Positions 35,061-44,960 of a stretch of 64,000 bases of DNA are shown here, in pieces. The notes beneath the pieces were generated by a model, which was given only the letters and a program-made list of their open reading frames with translations, did no database searches and had not been told where the DNA came from. The translations under genes were made by a program, and so were the position numbers. Origin of the DNA: Alopecurus myosuroides. Its lineage: Eukaryota; Streptophyta; Magnoliopsida; Poales; Poaceae. Within the stretch, counting starts at the first letter, position 1. Every line of letters starts with the position of its first letter. Location: positions 328,134,482-328,198,481 of the forward strand of contig CM054057.1 in the NCBI GenBank assembly GCA_028641055.1, read 5' to 3'.

Positions 35061-36288
35061 CTTGGCACATGCTTACGCATGCTATGACTGAAAACAAAAA
35101 GTCAATTAAGCCTCGATGATTTATTTTGCCTCAGAGTATTTGTATCACTTTTATGCCTCTGTTAATTTTATTTTGTCGCAGGCATGATTATGACAGTTGT
35201 TGCTCTCTTGATTGTCGCTCCACGTCTATTGCTAGCCTTCACCTGTACTAAGTATGAGCTCTATTCGTGCATCCAACTCCCAAAAACCAAATTTTTCCAA
35301 ATGTGTCCACCATACCTACCTATATGTGGTATTTAACCTCCACTCCAAGTAAATTTCTTGTGTGCTACATTTAAAAGTTTCGAAAAATTATTCCTATTTT
35401 GTGCCCATATTTTAGGTCATGAGGACGTAAATAGAGAATCTTTATCTCACTTGTTGATTGGATTTCACACCCTCGACTAGTGGCTTCATTCACTTATCCA
35501 AATGATAGAAGAGCCGGCAGCGGGGTACCCAGCCCCAAATTAATACAACAAATTCTCTTCACCATTTTGCCCCTAATTTATTAGTCAAAGCATAATTGTG
35601 TAAACAAAACAGAAAGAGGGATGACCTTCTACCCAGATGCGTCCTTCTATGGGAGCCTCTCTTGTGAAGTCTGGCTTGTGACGTACTGTATTGTTTGTTT
35701 ACCATTCGTTGACATAAGCATACACCTCTTTACAAAATGTTTTCAATACCTCTGTTTAATAAAATAAAAGGCTCTAGCACATGAGTTAATCACCGCTTCC
35801 CTCTGCGAAAGGTCTTTCTTTTATTTTTTACATTGATTCTTCACCTTCTCGCTTTATGCACCTTCTTGAAAGCATGGTTGTCGTTCTTAGTGTAATGTGC
35901 TTGTCCCAAAACACATTTGATTCTGGTATAACTTTGATGCTTGTATCTTTGATATCTTTAATTCTAGTCTTCTTTTGAACTTTAGAGGTGCCCTAGCATT
36001 TATGTTTTGCTCCATTATTAAGGGCAAACGATTACACTTTATCATACCCTATTATGAGCATTGTAATCCCACAGATTGATATACTTCATGTTTTTTATTA
36101 TTAGTCTGTTGGCATCTCTTCATGGTTTGCATAACTGCTAGGTGACTTTTATCTCGCATACATCTTATTATGAATTGCCTCGGCACTTGATCATATAGTG
36201 AGTATATTTACATCATATGAAACAAATGTGTTCGTAAAAGTTATTTTATCGCACTCAGTTGTCACTGAATTGCTTGAGGACAAGAGAT
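35061..36288 (+). other. Athila-like element 3' UTR, right of nested Copia
   Basis: Non-coding continuation of the Gypsy element after the Copia insertion. No open frames of note. Confidence 0.75.
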
Positions 36289-36302
36289 AAGCTTGGGGGA
36301 GT
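36289..36302 (+). other. Polypurine tract of Athila-like element
   Basis: The purine-rich AAGCTTGGGGGAGT stretch directly precedes the right LTR start at 36303. Confidence 0.82.
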
Positions 36303-37677
36303 TGATTCGTCCAAAACGTATTTCCTTTTCCGAACACTTTTGCTATTGTTTGCCTCTAAACTTGTTAGTTTTGGATACAACTAACACGGACTAACGCTGT
36401 TTTCAGCAGAATCGCCTTGGTGTCTTATTTTTATGCAGAAAAGTCAACTTTCGGGAAAATGCCCAGAAAAGATCCCTAAGACCTTAAAACACCCGAAGAC
36501 CCCCGTAGCCAGAATGAGTCCCGGAGAGGGGCCAGGAGGGGGCCACACCACCCCTGGGCGCCCCCCTTGGCCGCGCCGTCTGGTGGTGTGGGGCCCCTAG
36601 GCACCCCCTCGGGCTCCCCTTTCGACTACTTATGCCCCTTTACCCTAAAACGCGAGGGGTTCGTCATATTCCACAGAAACACATCTGAGCGCCGCTGCCA
36701 CCCCGAAACTCAATTTAGGGATCAGAAGTTCCTGGTCTGGCGCCCTGCCGGGACGGGGGTTCGGAGGAGATCATCGCCATCGTCACCGCCACCTCTTCTC
36801 CATCAACCATCCATGTTTCCCCCGTCCATGTGTGAGTAAACACCGATGTAGGCTGAGAGGGATGGAAGGGATTGGATGAGATCGATCATGTAATAATGCC
36901 AGATTGTTAGGGCATACTGCCTAGTATCCATTGTTAGTGTTTTCTACCGTTGTTGCAACTTTTTATGCTTAATGCTTGTCACTTTGGGCCCGAGTGTCAT
37001 GATCTCAGATATGAACATGTTATTATTTCATGATTATAATTTTGTTTCTTGATCATATCTGCAAGTTGTTTACACATGTCATTGTCCGGAACCCGATGCC
37101 CCAAAGTGACAGAAATTGGGACAACCGGAGGGGATGGTTGTGATGTGAGGATCACGTGTGTTCACATAGTGCTAATTCTTTGCTCCGGTGTTTATTAAAA
37201 GGAGCACCTTAATTGCCAGTAGTTTCCCTTGAGGCCCCGCTGAAAACGGGCTGGTAGGACAAAAGATGTTGTTCAAGTTGCTCATTGCGAGCACGTATGA
37301 CTATATTGGAACACATGCCTATGATTTGCCTAGAACTTGGATGCTTTATTATTATTGTCTGCAATGCCCATGTTTAGATTATTACATGAACTATTTTATC
37401 CATGCAACGCCCGTTCATCCATTCCCTTTGCCTACGGTATTTTTAATCCTGCTGTTTCCCGCAATTGCTAATGTTGTTATTATTTTATTCCTGCTGTTAT
37501 TTTATTACGGTTAGCACTGATAAACTATTGCGAGTAAGTCTACTTTCAGGTGCAGCTGAATTGAAAACTCAATTATTAAGTCTTATAAATAATTTTTGGC
37601 TCCCCTTGTGTCGAATCAATAAATTTAGATTTTACTTCCCTCGAAGACTTGTGATCCCCTATATTTGTGGGTCATCA
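36303..37677 (+). repeat. Right LTR of Athila-like element
   Basis: 1375-bp LTR pairing with 16298-17695, followed by target duplication GACGA at 37678-37682. Confidence 0.93.
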
Positions 37678-37682
37678 GACGA

Positions 37683-38344
37683 CAGATTAGGCTTCCTTCA
37701 TCGTCACGCGGGGGCAATGAAAGGAACGAGGGAACCACTAGTTGGTACATCGACACGGGCCCACAAGAAGTCTGTGAAGCTGGATGAAGCACAACTCTCC
37801 AATTCCCCACTATTTTTAGGGGTTCAAGAGATAAAAAATGTCACGTGAAACAAAGTGGACACTAGCAGTAACACCTTCTCGTGATGGAAACAGCGACCGC
37901 TGCTGAGCATCTACATTGTTGTCAAAACCAAATTTGCCACATAGATTTATTTGGTATAAGTGCTAAAATTTGCTATGTTAGTTATAATGTGTCAGAGTTA
38001 AAGCCAAATATCAAATTCACTAATTGATGGTGTGGTCCATATGTATAAAGTAACAGTAAAATATTCTTGTTCACCTCACCCCTCTTTAGTTTCACCTCTC
38101 CATTCTAATATTTTATTAAAGACATTGAATTTTCTAGTTGCTCCTACTAACAAAAATTTGGCTATGAAACCAATGTCTCACAATGTTGTCAAAAGGCAAA
38201 ACTTAATTTGGCACATGCATTGTGGCTGCCCTGAGACCCACATCTACCACACGGCGTCTTTCTGTCAGTCACACCTACAATAATCCAAGCGCCCAAAGCC
38301 GACACCGGAACCCGAGCGCCATCGCAACACACCGTTAGTCATGT
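37683..38344. other. Intergenic, no gene seen
   Basis: Continuation of the sequence interrupted at 16297. AT-rich with two similar phrases (TTGTCAAAACCAAATTTGCCA near 37919 and TTGTCAAAAGGCAAAACTT near 38185) that may be eroded MITE material. No support for a gene. Confidence 0.45.
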
Positions 38345-38359
38345 ATGAGTATGAGTATA

Positions 38360-40199
38360 CCAGAAAATCAACTTCATGAAAAGTGAAATGTTTTTGGTTC
38401 TGGAAGATTTTGTCAAGGGGGTTATGTACTCTGATATGTTGAATTGTCAATTAGGAAACTATCCAATGAAGTACCTGGGGGTTCCTGTCAGTGGATCTAG
38501 AATTTTGGTGTCTGACTTAAAGCCCCTTGTGGAAAAGTTGGGAAAAAGTTGGATGGCTGGGCTGGAGACAACTCATCCATTGGTGGGAGGCTAACTCTGA
38601 TTCAGTCTTCTCTTAGCAGCATTCCGATTTACCACATGTCAATGTACTTACTCCCTGAGACTTGCCTGGAGGAAATGACTAAAATTATAAGAAGATTCTT
38701 CTGGCAAGGGACCAGCTCCAAGAAGAAGTATTACTTGGTAAGGTGGAATATTATCAACAAGCCCAAGTCTAAGAAGGGTCTGGGCATCAAGAACCTGAAG
38801 CTTTTCAACATCAGTCTTCTATGCAAATGGTGGTGGAGGCTGGAGATGGAAGATGGACTGTGGCAATGTTTGGTTAAGAAAAAATATGGTATCTCTCATG
38901 GTATTTGGAGGGTTAACATGAGGCAACAAGACTCACCTGTGTGGAAAAATCTTATGAAAGTTAAATAGTGGTATATCTAGGGGAGATAGATGATTGTTAA
39001 TGGGGGTGGAGAAACTGATTTCTGGCATGACCAGTGGTGTGGGGTAGCTCCTTTCTGTGACAAATTTCCTGATCTTTATGAAGTCTGTACTCTCCAAGTT
39101 TGCACTGTCAAGGAAATACATGACAGGGGCTGGCACTTTGAGTTTAGGAGGTGGCTAACTGTTGACTTGCAACATCAAGCTTCAAACCTAAGGAGTCTTC
39201 TTATGACTGTGGCTTTGGGAGTGGGTCCTGATAGGCCTAGGTGGAAATTTACTAAATCTGGAAAATTCCCTGTCAAATCTATGTACAATCATCTGTCCTC
39301 CTCTGCTGTAGATAGACCTTTTGCACATTTATGGGAAGCTAAAATCCCTCTGAAAATAAGATTTGGTTATGGTTGATCTGGCATAACTCTATTGCCACAA
39401 AAGATAACATGAAAAAAAAATTTGGAAAGGGGGCTACTCCTGCAGATTTTGTCCTGTCTTTGAGTCTATTCACCACTTGTTCTTCTCTTGTCATGTGGCT
39501 ATTTACATGTGGGGGGTTGTTTGCTCAGTTTATGGGGCTCTGAATAGACCTTCCAACTTTACTCAATATTTTTTGTGGATTGCAAATTTCTTCCCTGCTA
39601 AAACCAATCTGCATATTGTTGGGATTGCTGCCTTTTGCTGGGCAATCTGGAAGACTAGGAATAAAACTCGTTTTGATAAGAAGTCCATCTCCTCTCCTGT
39701 GGAACTTATCTGTTATATGTGTGCTTTTTCTTCGTTACTCGACAGGTCTACAAGCTGCGGATGACAGGGCTTATGTCAAGGTAGGAGCCAGGATGATCCG
39801 GGATTCGGCACTGGGGCAACATGCCCGCAATCAAGCCAGGGTGTGCAGGGCTGCTCTTCCAGAAGCTGATGATGATGAGGAGATGAACGTTGTTGGACGA
39901 TTCTATGTCTTACTGCTGGTGTTTTGTTTTTCTGCCTGCGTGCAGCTGGTGCATTTTGCTGCTTCCTACCCCCCCAAGTAGTTTCGACACTGTCTGGTGT
40001 GGTTGAACTTCGCGCCATTGTTTGTGATAGTCATAGCTGCTTGGGGGCTCCCCCTCCCTCTGTGTGGGGGTGATGCCTGTTTCCAAGTATTGCTATGTTT
40101 TTCACTTTCTCTTCTTCTACTTTTGTTTTTGTAAATAAGACATCTGTTCTATTATCTCTGGATAGTGGAACCTGGCTCTGTTGGTGTCGTTTGGAAAAA
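38360..40199 (+). mobile_element. 5'-truncated LINE (L1 type) with target duplication
   Basis: The fragment encodes the end of ORF2. RT C-terminal motifs are LNCQLGNYPMKYLGVPVSGS, GGRLTLIQSSLSSIPIYHMS, RRFFWQG and KGLGIKNLKLFNISLLCKW; the zinc-binding zf-RVT region follows (TDFWHDQWCG, RWKFTKSGKFPVKSMYNHL, CRFCPVFESIHHLFFSC). Frameshifts near 38560 and 39370 and stops near 38966-38990 make it non-functional. It ends in a short A tail before a target duplication: 15 bp at 38345-38359 and 40200-40214 with one mismatch (TGAGTAYGAGTATA). Length is far below a full LINE, so it was 5'-truncated on insertion. Confidence 0.9.
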
Positions 40200-40365
40200 A
40201 TGAGTACGAGTATATGACCCTAGATGCCTAGATATGCTACCGAGGTCCCAGGTCACCGCCCGGCGTTCTCATGTGGTGGCGAGGTGGTTCGGGGCTGAGG
40301 GGTGACGACGGGTAGTAGCCCCTGGAACGACATAAACGGATTTGCAAACAGGCTAATTTGGGGGA

Positions 40366-40492
40366 TTTTATTATTTGCCACACTTTTCTTTTCACTTTTA
40401 TAATTTAACACACGATGTGTCACTGACAGGTGGTGGTCAGTGTGGCAAATTATAAAGGATTTGAGAAAAGTGTGGCACATTGTAAATTATCC
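40366..40492. repeat. Fold-back MITE
   Basis: ATTATTTGCCACACTTTTCT at the left and its near reverse complement AGAAAAGTGTGGCACATTGT at the right, with a second inner pair around TATAATTTAACACAC/GTGTGGCAAATTATA. The whole stretch can form a hairpin. Family not named. Confidence 0.65.
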
Positions 40493-40651
40493 TGGCTAAT
40501 TTGGGGTACTAGTCAATAAAATGGGCCACGTAGTAGTGTAGATTGGGTATCCACTTTTAGCTACCTTGGCATCATTTGATTTCTTCGTCAAAGAACATTG
40601 GCATCCATTGTCGGTCCTTTATTACATGACATTTGCTCGGTCAGGATGGTA

Positions 40652-40874
40652 CTCCCTCGTTTCTTTTTAGTCTGCGTATTAGGCTTTTTCAAAGTCAAAC
40701 TTGCTATAGTTTGACCAAATTTATAGGAAAAAGTATCAATATTCATAATATAAAACCAATATCATATAAACTTGGTATTGTAAATGTTGATATTTTGTTA
40801 TATAAAGTTGGTCAAACTTTGCGAGTTTGACTTAAGACAATTCTAATACGCGGACTAAAAAGAACTGGACGGAG
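40652..40874. mobile_element. Stowaway MITE
   Basis: Termini CTCCCTCGTTTCTTTTTAGT and the near-complement ACTAAAAAGAACTGGACGGAG, flanked by TA on both sides (40650-40651, 40875-40876). 223 bp. Inner arms TTTGACCAA/TTGGTCAAA pair too. Confidence 0.9.
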
Positions 40875-40890
40875 TACTGTTACTTCCTTA

Positions 40891-41132
40891 CTACCTCCGT
40901 TCCGCAAAAGAAAGCGTATTTTGTTTGTTTTAACCAAAGATTTGACCAATAATTAGACTATTTATATATAATTTTTTGATATATAATTAATATCATTGTA
41001 TTCCTATATTCAAAAGTACTTCACTATGATTATGAGTTTTATCACACATGTCGTATATTAAATACGTAATCATCAAAGGCTCGGTTAAACGAAGCGAAAT
41101 ACGACTTATTTTTCGGTTCGGAACGGAGGTAG
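40891..41132. mobile_element. Second Stowaway/Mariner-type MITE
   Basis: Termini CTACCTCCGTTCCG and CGGAACGGAGGTAG are perfect inverted repeats, flanked by TA (40889-40890 and 41133-41134). 242 bp, AT-rich middle. Confidence 0.88.
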
Positions 41133-41191
41133 TACCGGCCAGGACGACAGAAAATTAGTACCAATCCAGTGTGGAGATTTTTTGGGATTGC

Positions 41192-41369
41192 CTACGTCTC
41201 AGTCGACTGATTTTTTCTTAAATCTCAGTCAACTCAGAAAAATGAACCCGTTGCACATTTCTGTTCAGAAATTCAGAAAAATGCAATTGCACTTTTTTTT
41301 TGAACTACGGTTACACTTTTCTCAAAATTGACTGAGACTTAAAAAAATCTCAGTCGACTGAGATTTAGC
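41192..41369. mobile_element. MITE with 40-bp terminal inverted repeats
   Basis: The left arm contains TCTCAGTCGACTGA, then TTAAATCTCAGTCAA; the right arm has TTGACTGAGACTTAA and TCTCAGTCGACTGAGA. The arms are near reverse complements. It lies about 380 bp upstream of the receptor kinase start. Class not assigned. Confidence 0.75.
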
Positions 41370-41569
41370 AAAACCTTTTTTCAAGTTGCCTTGGCTTTCC
41401 ACCTTGACGAATCCCAACGAACAACTAGGATATAGACTCTGAGTGTCATCCGACTGTGAGATTATGCGGAGTATGATTTGCTTGCACATGTGCGCATGGA
41501 ATCAATGGTGACACCGCGTCCATTACCGGAAAAATAAGCCGAGTCTTTGTTTTGGTGCCCGTGCATAAC

Positions 41570-41578
41570 ATAAAATAG
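41570..41578 (+). promoter_or_regulatory. Possible TATA box of receptor kinase A
   Basis: ATAAAATAG about 170 bp before the ATG at 41748. The position is plausible; there is no transcript evidence. Confidence 0.3.
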
Positions 41579-41747
41579 GGGGAAGTCCGGCGACCGGCGT
41601 CGCGCTTGATTACGTGCCGCCGACCAACTTTCTTTCCTTTGTCGATCTGGCCCGGCCAAACAATTATTTCCATGGATAGTGGCAGGCAGCAGGAGCACGT
41701 ATCTTTGTCCCGGCCTCCTCACCGATCAAGCTCAGCTCAGCACGGCC

Positions 41748-44249
41748 ATGACCGCAGCTAGCTGCTGTACTCTGCTTCTGCTGATCGTCCTGGCACTCCC
41801 GGGCGCCGGGCGAGCGGGGTCGCAGCGCGAGCGAGACAGCCTGCCAAGTGGCGCCTCGATCAGCGTCGAGGACCACGCGTCCGACGTTCTCCTCTCGCCG
41901 AACGGCGTTTTCGCCTGCGGCTTCTACGCCATCTCCCCCACCGTCTTCACCTTCTCCGTCTGGTTCGCGCGCTCCACCGACCGCGCCCTTGTCTGGACCG
42001 CCTCCGCCAGCCCCGCCGCTCGCCTTGTCGTCCATAGCCAGGGCTCCCGCGTCGCGCTGGACGGACGCCGCGGCGCGCTCATCCTCACCGACTACGATGG
42101 CGAGGTCGTCTGGAACTCCACAGCCGGCGACGGCGCCGTGCGGGCGAGGCTCCGGGACACCGGAAACTTCGCTGTCGAGGACGCCCGGGGGACCGTCCTG
42201 TGGCAGAGCTTCGACCACCCCACCGACACCGTGCTCCCCGCGCAGAGCGTGGGCGTGAACGGCCTCGTCTCCTCCGGCAGACTCCTCGCGGCGGGGCACT
42301 ACCGCTTCCGCTTCAGCGACTACGCCATGCTGTCGCTGGTGTACGACGACGGCGGCGAGCTGTCCAGCATCTACTGGCCCAACCCCTACTTCAGCTACTG
42401 GCAGAATAGCCGCAAGATCTACAATTTCAGCCGCCAGGCCGACTTCGATTCCTCGGGCCATTTCCTGGCCAGCGACAACGCCACCTTCGATGCCGCTGAT
42501 CTCGGCGCCGCCGGAGGCGGAGTCAGGCGGAGGCTGAAGCTGGACACAGACGGCAACCTCCGGCTCTACAGCTTGGACGCCGGCGGGACGTGGACGGTGT
42601 CCTGGATGGCATTCGCCAACCCCTGCATCATCCACGGCGTGTGCGGAGCCAACGCAGTGTGCCTCTACACGCCTTTGCCGGCCTGCGTGTGCGCCCCCGG
42701 CCACGAGCGCGCCGACCGGAGCGACTGGAGCAGAGGGTGCCGCCCAACGTTTAGAAACTCCACCGGAGCGGACCCCGACCAGGTCAAGTTCGTGGCGCTG
42801 CCGCACACCGACTTCTGGGGCTTCGACCTCAACAACAGCGAGTTCCTGTCGCTGGACGCCTGTCGGGCGCAGTGCACCGGCGAGCCGTCCTGCGTGGTGT
42901 TCCAGTACAAGCAGGGCAAAGGGGAGTGCTACCCCAAGAGCCTCATGTTCAACGGCAGGACGTTCCCCGGCCTGCCTGGCACGGCGTACCTCAAGGTCCC
43001 CGCCGATTTCGATGTGCCGGAGGTGCAGGTCCATCAGTGGCAGATCGATGGCACCAGTGGCCTTGCCACCCAGGAGGACATCGCGCGATGCGAAGGCTTA
43101 CCGGAGTTGTTGCTCAACGTCTCCGGTACAGAGACCAAAGGCAGCAATCAGCGCAAGTCGCTATGGTTCTACTTCTACGGATTCCTGTCTGCATTCTTGG
43201 TAATCGAGGTGTTTGTGATAACCTTTGGGTGTTGGCTCTTCTCCAAGAAAGGAATATTGTTCAGGCCGTCAGAGTTGTTGGCTGTGGAGGAAGGGTACAG
43301 GATAATCACAAGCCATTTCCGGGCATACAGCTACTCGGAGCTGGAGAGGGCAACCAGGAAGTTCCGCACAGAGATCGGCCATGGTGGTTCGGGTATCGTG
43401 TACAAGGGGGTCCTGGATGACGAGAGGACGGTGGCCGTCAAGGTGCTGCAGGACGTGAGCCAGAGCGAGGAGGTGTTCCAAGCCGAGCTGAGCGCGATCG
43501 GCAGGATCTACCATATGAATTTGGTGAGGATGTGGGGATTCTGCTCAGAAGGTGTGCACCGGATTCTAGTCTACGAGTATGTCGACAACGGCTCGCTAGC
43601 GAACGTGCTGTTCCAAAGTGCTGGAAATTCCGGCAAGCAACTAGGATGGAAGCAGAGGTTCGCCATTGCCCTCGGCGTGGCGAAAGGATTGGCATATCTT
43701 CATAACGAGTGCCTAGAGTGGATCATCCACTGCGACATGAAGCCAGAGAACATACTGCTAGACGATGAAATGGAGCCCAAGATCACCGACTTTGGTCTCG
43801 CGAAGCTGCTCAACAGAGACGGGTCCGACTCGGGCTTGTCACGGATCCGAGGAACAAGGGGGTACATGGCGCCCGAGTGGGTCTCCAGCCTCCCGATCAC
43901 CGAGAAGGTCGACGTGTACAGCTATGGCGTGCTGCTCCTGGAACTGATGAAAGGGATGAGGGTTTCAGACTGGGTGGTGGATGGGGCACAGGGGCTGGAA
44001 ACTGATGTGAGGACCGTGGTTAAGATGATCGACGAAAGATTGAAGCTAGGTGATGCAGGATGGGTTGTGGACCTGGTGGATGAACGGCTGGATGGCGAAT
44101 TTGATCATGTGCAAGCTAAGATGATTGCCCAATTGGCTGTCTCATGTTTAGAGGAAGACAGAAACAAAAGGCCTGGGATGAAGAATGTAGTGCAGATGCT
44201 TATCTCTGCAGATGATGCGTCCACAGGTCATCCTTATCCAGAAATTTGA
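41748..44249 (+). CDS. S-domain (G-lectin) receptor-like kinase A, ZmPK1 type
   Basis: Intronless plasma-membrane receptor kinase, 833 aa. The frame extends upstream to a GTG, but the ATG at 41748 gives a proper signal peptide (MTAASCCTLLLLIVLALPGA), so I use it. Domains: B-lectin about 35-160 (VWTASASP, LTDYDGEVVWNST, LWQSFDHPTDTVLP), S-locus-type region, EGF-like about 290-330 (CIIHGVCGANAVC, ACVCAPGHE), PAN-like about 350-430, transmembrane about 473-498, kinase about 537-820. Kinase residues: G-loop GHGGSG (544-549), Lys565 in VAVKVL, Asp663 in HCDMKPEN, Asp681 in DFG, GTRGYMAPEW. The catalytic loop is HCD, not HRD, so it is a non-RD kinase, a class often tied to immunity. All catalytic residues are kept. 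Ligand unknown. It converges on kinase B. Confidence 0.95.
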   Translation: MTAASCCTLLLLIVLALPGAGRAGSQRERDSLPSGASISVEDHASDVLLSPNGVFACGFYAISPTVFTFSVWFARSTDRALVWTASASPAARLVVHSQGSRVALDGRRGALILTDYDGEVVWNSTAGDGAVRARLRDTGNFAVEDARGTVLWQSFDHPTDTVLPAQSVGVNGLVSSGRLLAAGHYRFRFSDYAMLSLVYDDGGELSSIYWPNPYFSYWQNSRKIYNFSRQADFDSSGHFLASDNATFDAADLGAAGGGVRRRLKLDTDGNLRLYSLDAGGTWTVSWMAFANPCIIHGVCGANAVCLYTPLPACVCAPGHERADRSDWSRGCRPTFRNSTGADPDQVKFVALPHTDFWGFDLNNSEFLSLDACRAQCTGEPSCVVFQYKQGKGECYPKSLMFNGRTFPGLPGTAYLKVPADFDVPEVQVHQWQIDGTSGLATQEDIARCEGLPELLLNVSGTETKGSNQRKSLWFYFYGFLSAFLVIEVFVITFGCWLFSKKGILFRPSELLAVEEGYRIITSHFRAYSYSELERATRKFRTEIGHGGSGIVYKGVLDDERTVAVKVLQDVSQSEEVFQAELSAIGRIYHMNLVRMWGFCSEGVHRILVYEYVDNGSLANVLFQSAGNSGKQLGWKQRFAIALGVAKGLAYLHNECLEWIIHCDMKPENILLDDEMEPKITDFGLAKLLNRDGSDSGLSRIRGTRGYMAPEWVSSLPITEKVDVYSYGVLLLELMKGMRVSDWVVDGAQGLETDVRTVVKMIDERLKLGDAGWVVDLVDERLDGEFDHVQAKMIAQLAVSCLEEDRNKRPGMKNVVQMLISADDASTGHPYPEI

Positions 44250-44960
44250 TTCAGTTTATTTTTGGAATTGTGATAGTTTTGTATGTGTATATGCAAAAGT
44301 TTTCTTCACACCAAATTATGTCTTTTGTTTTAGAAACTAGAGCTAGCAAATTATATTTTCAATAATGAATAGCAGAAATGTATGCATAGATCGTGCAGAA
44401 GATATCTGAAGCTTACCAGTTGTGAACGTTGGACGAACTGCACTTGGATTTGCTCTGCTTGATAAAATCTATTGGGTTTTCAACTGGAACGGGATACCTG
44501 TATGCACCCCTGCTGCATTTCCTTGAGTTCTCAGAGAGAAAACCTTCTATACAGAGTACCATAGAACACGATTATAAGATGCTAAAAAAAACACTATAAT
44601 AAGGTGAAAAGGTAGCAGTGAAATAAAGTAAATTCAGAAAACATATTGGCGAGCAGTTATCACTTATCAAATGATACCACAGGATAGCACAGACATGATA
44701 CATGACAACCTCATTTGTTTTACTGTTGTCAGATTTACAATACGTTTAACTGCTAAAAGAGCATGAATAATTTCACAAAAAAAAAAGACTGAATATATAC
44801 AGGAACAACTAGTGCGTACGTTAGTAGTACTCAAACTACATAATACAGAATACCTATACGCAAGTGCACAACTGCATGCATTGTAGTATGATGCTTACAA
44901 ATCAACGCAGTACCATTTTCAAAATGAAGCGGATACTTCATCCAGAATGCCACCGCTTCG
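44250..44960. other. Shared 3' region between convergent kinases
   Basis: About 710 bp separating the two stop codons, AT-rich, presumably both 3' UTRs and terminators. No other gene seen. Confidence 0.6.

Larger units (their letters stand above)
16298..37677 (+). mobile_element. Athila-like Gypsy LTR retrotransposon, complete ends, carries nested Copia
   Basis: Both LTRs start TGAT and end GTCATCA. The 5-bp target duplication GACGA is exact at 16293-16297 and 37678-37682. The primer site matches tRNA-Asp, as in the Athila lineage, and an ORF of the Athila ORF-1/env-like type is present. Order: LTR, gag, protease, spacer, env-like ORF, UTR, polypurine tract, LTR. Reverse transcriptase, RNase H and integrase are missing, so the element is non-autonomous or deleted. 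LTRs differ by about 14 mismatches in the first 185 bp, so it is older than the Copia element at 1-7471. An 11.8 kb Copia element split its 3' half. Confidence 0.93.

Noticed and set aside
41679..41747. Longer N-terminus for receptor kinase A
   Set aside because: Starts at GTG; the ATG at 41748 begins a good signal peptide.
41664..43034. 456-codon minus-strand open frame
   Set aside because: Antisense of the GC-rich lectin part of receptor kinase A; no family motifs, composition effect.
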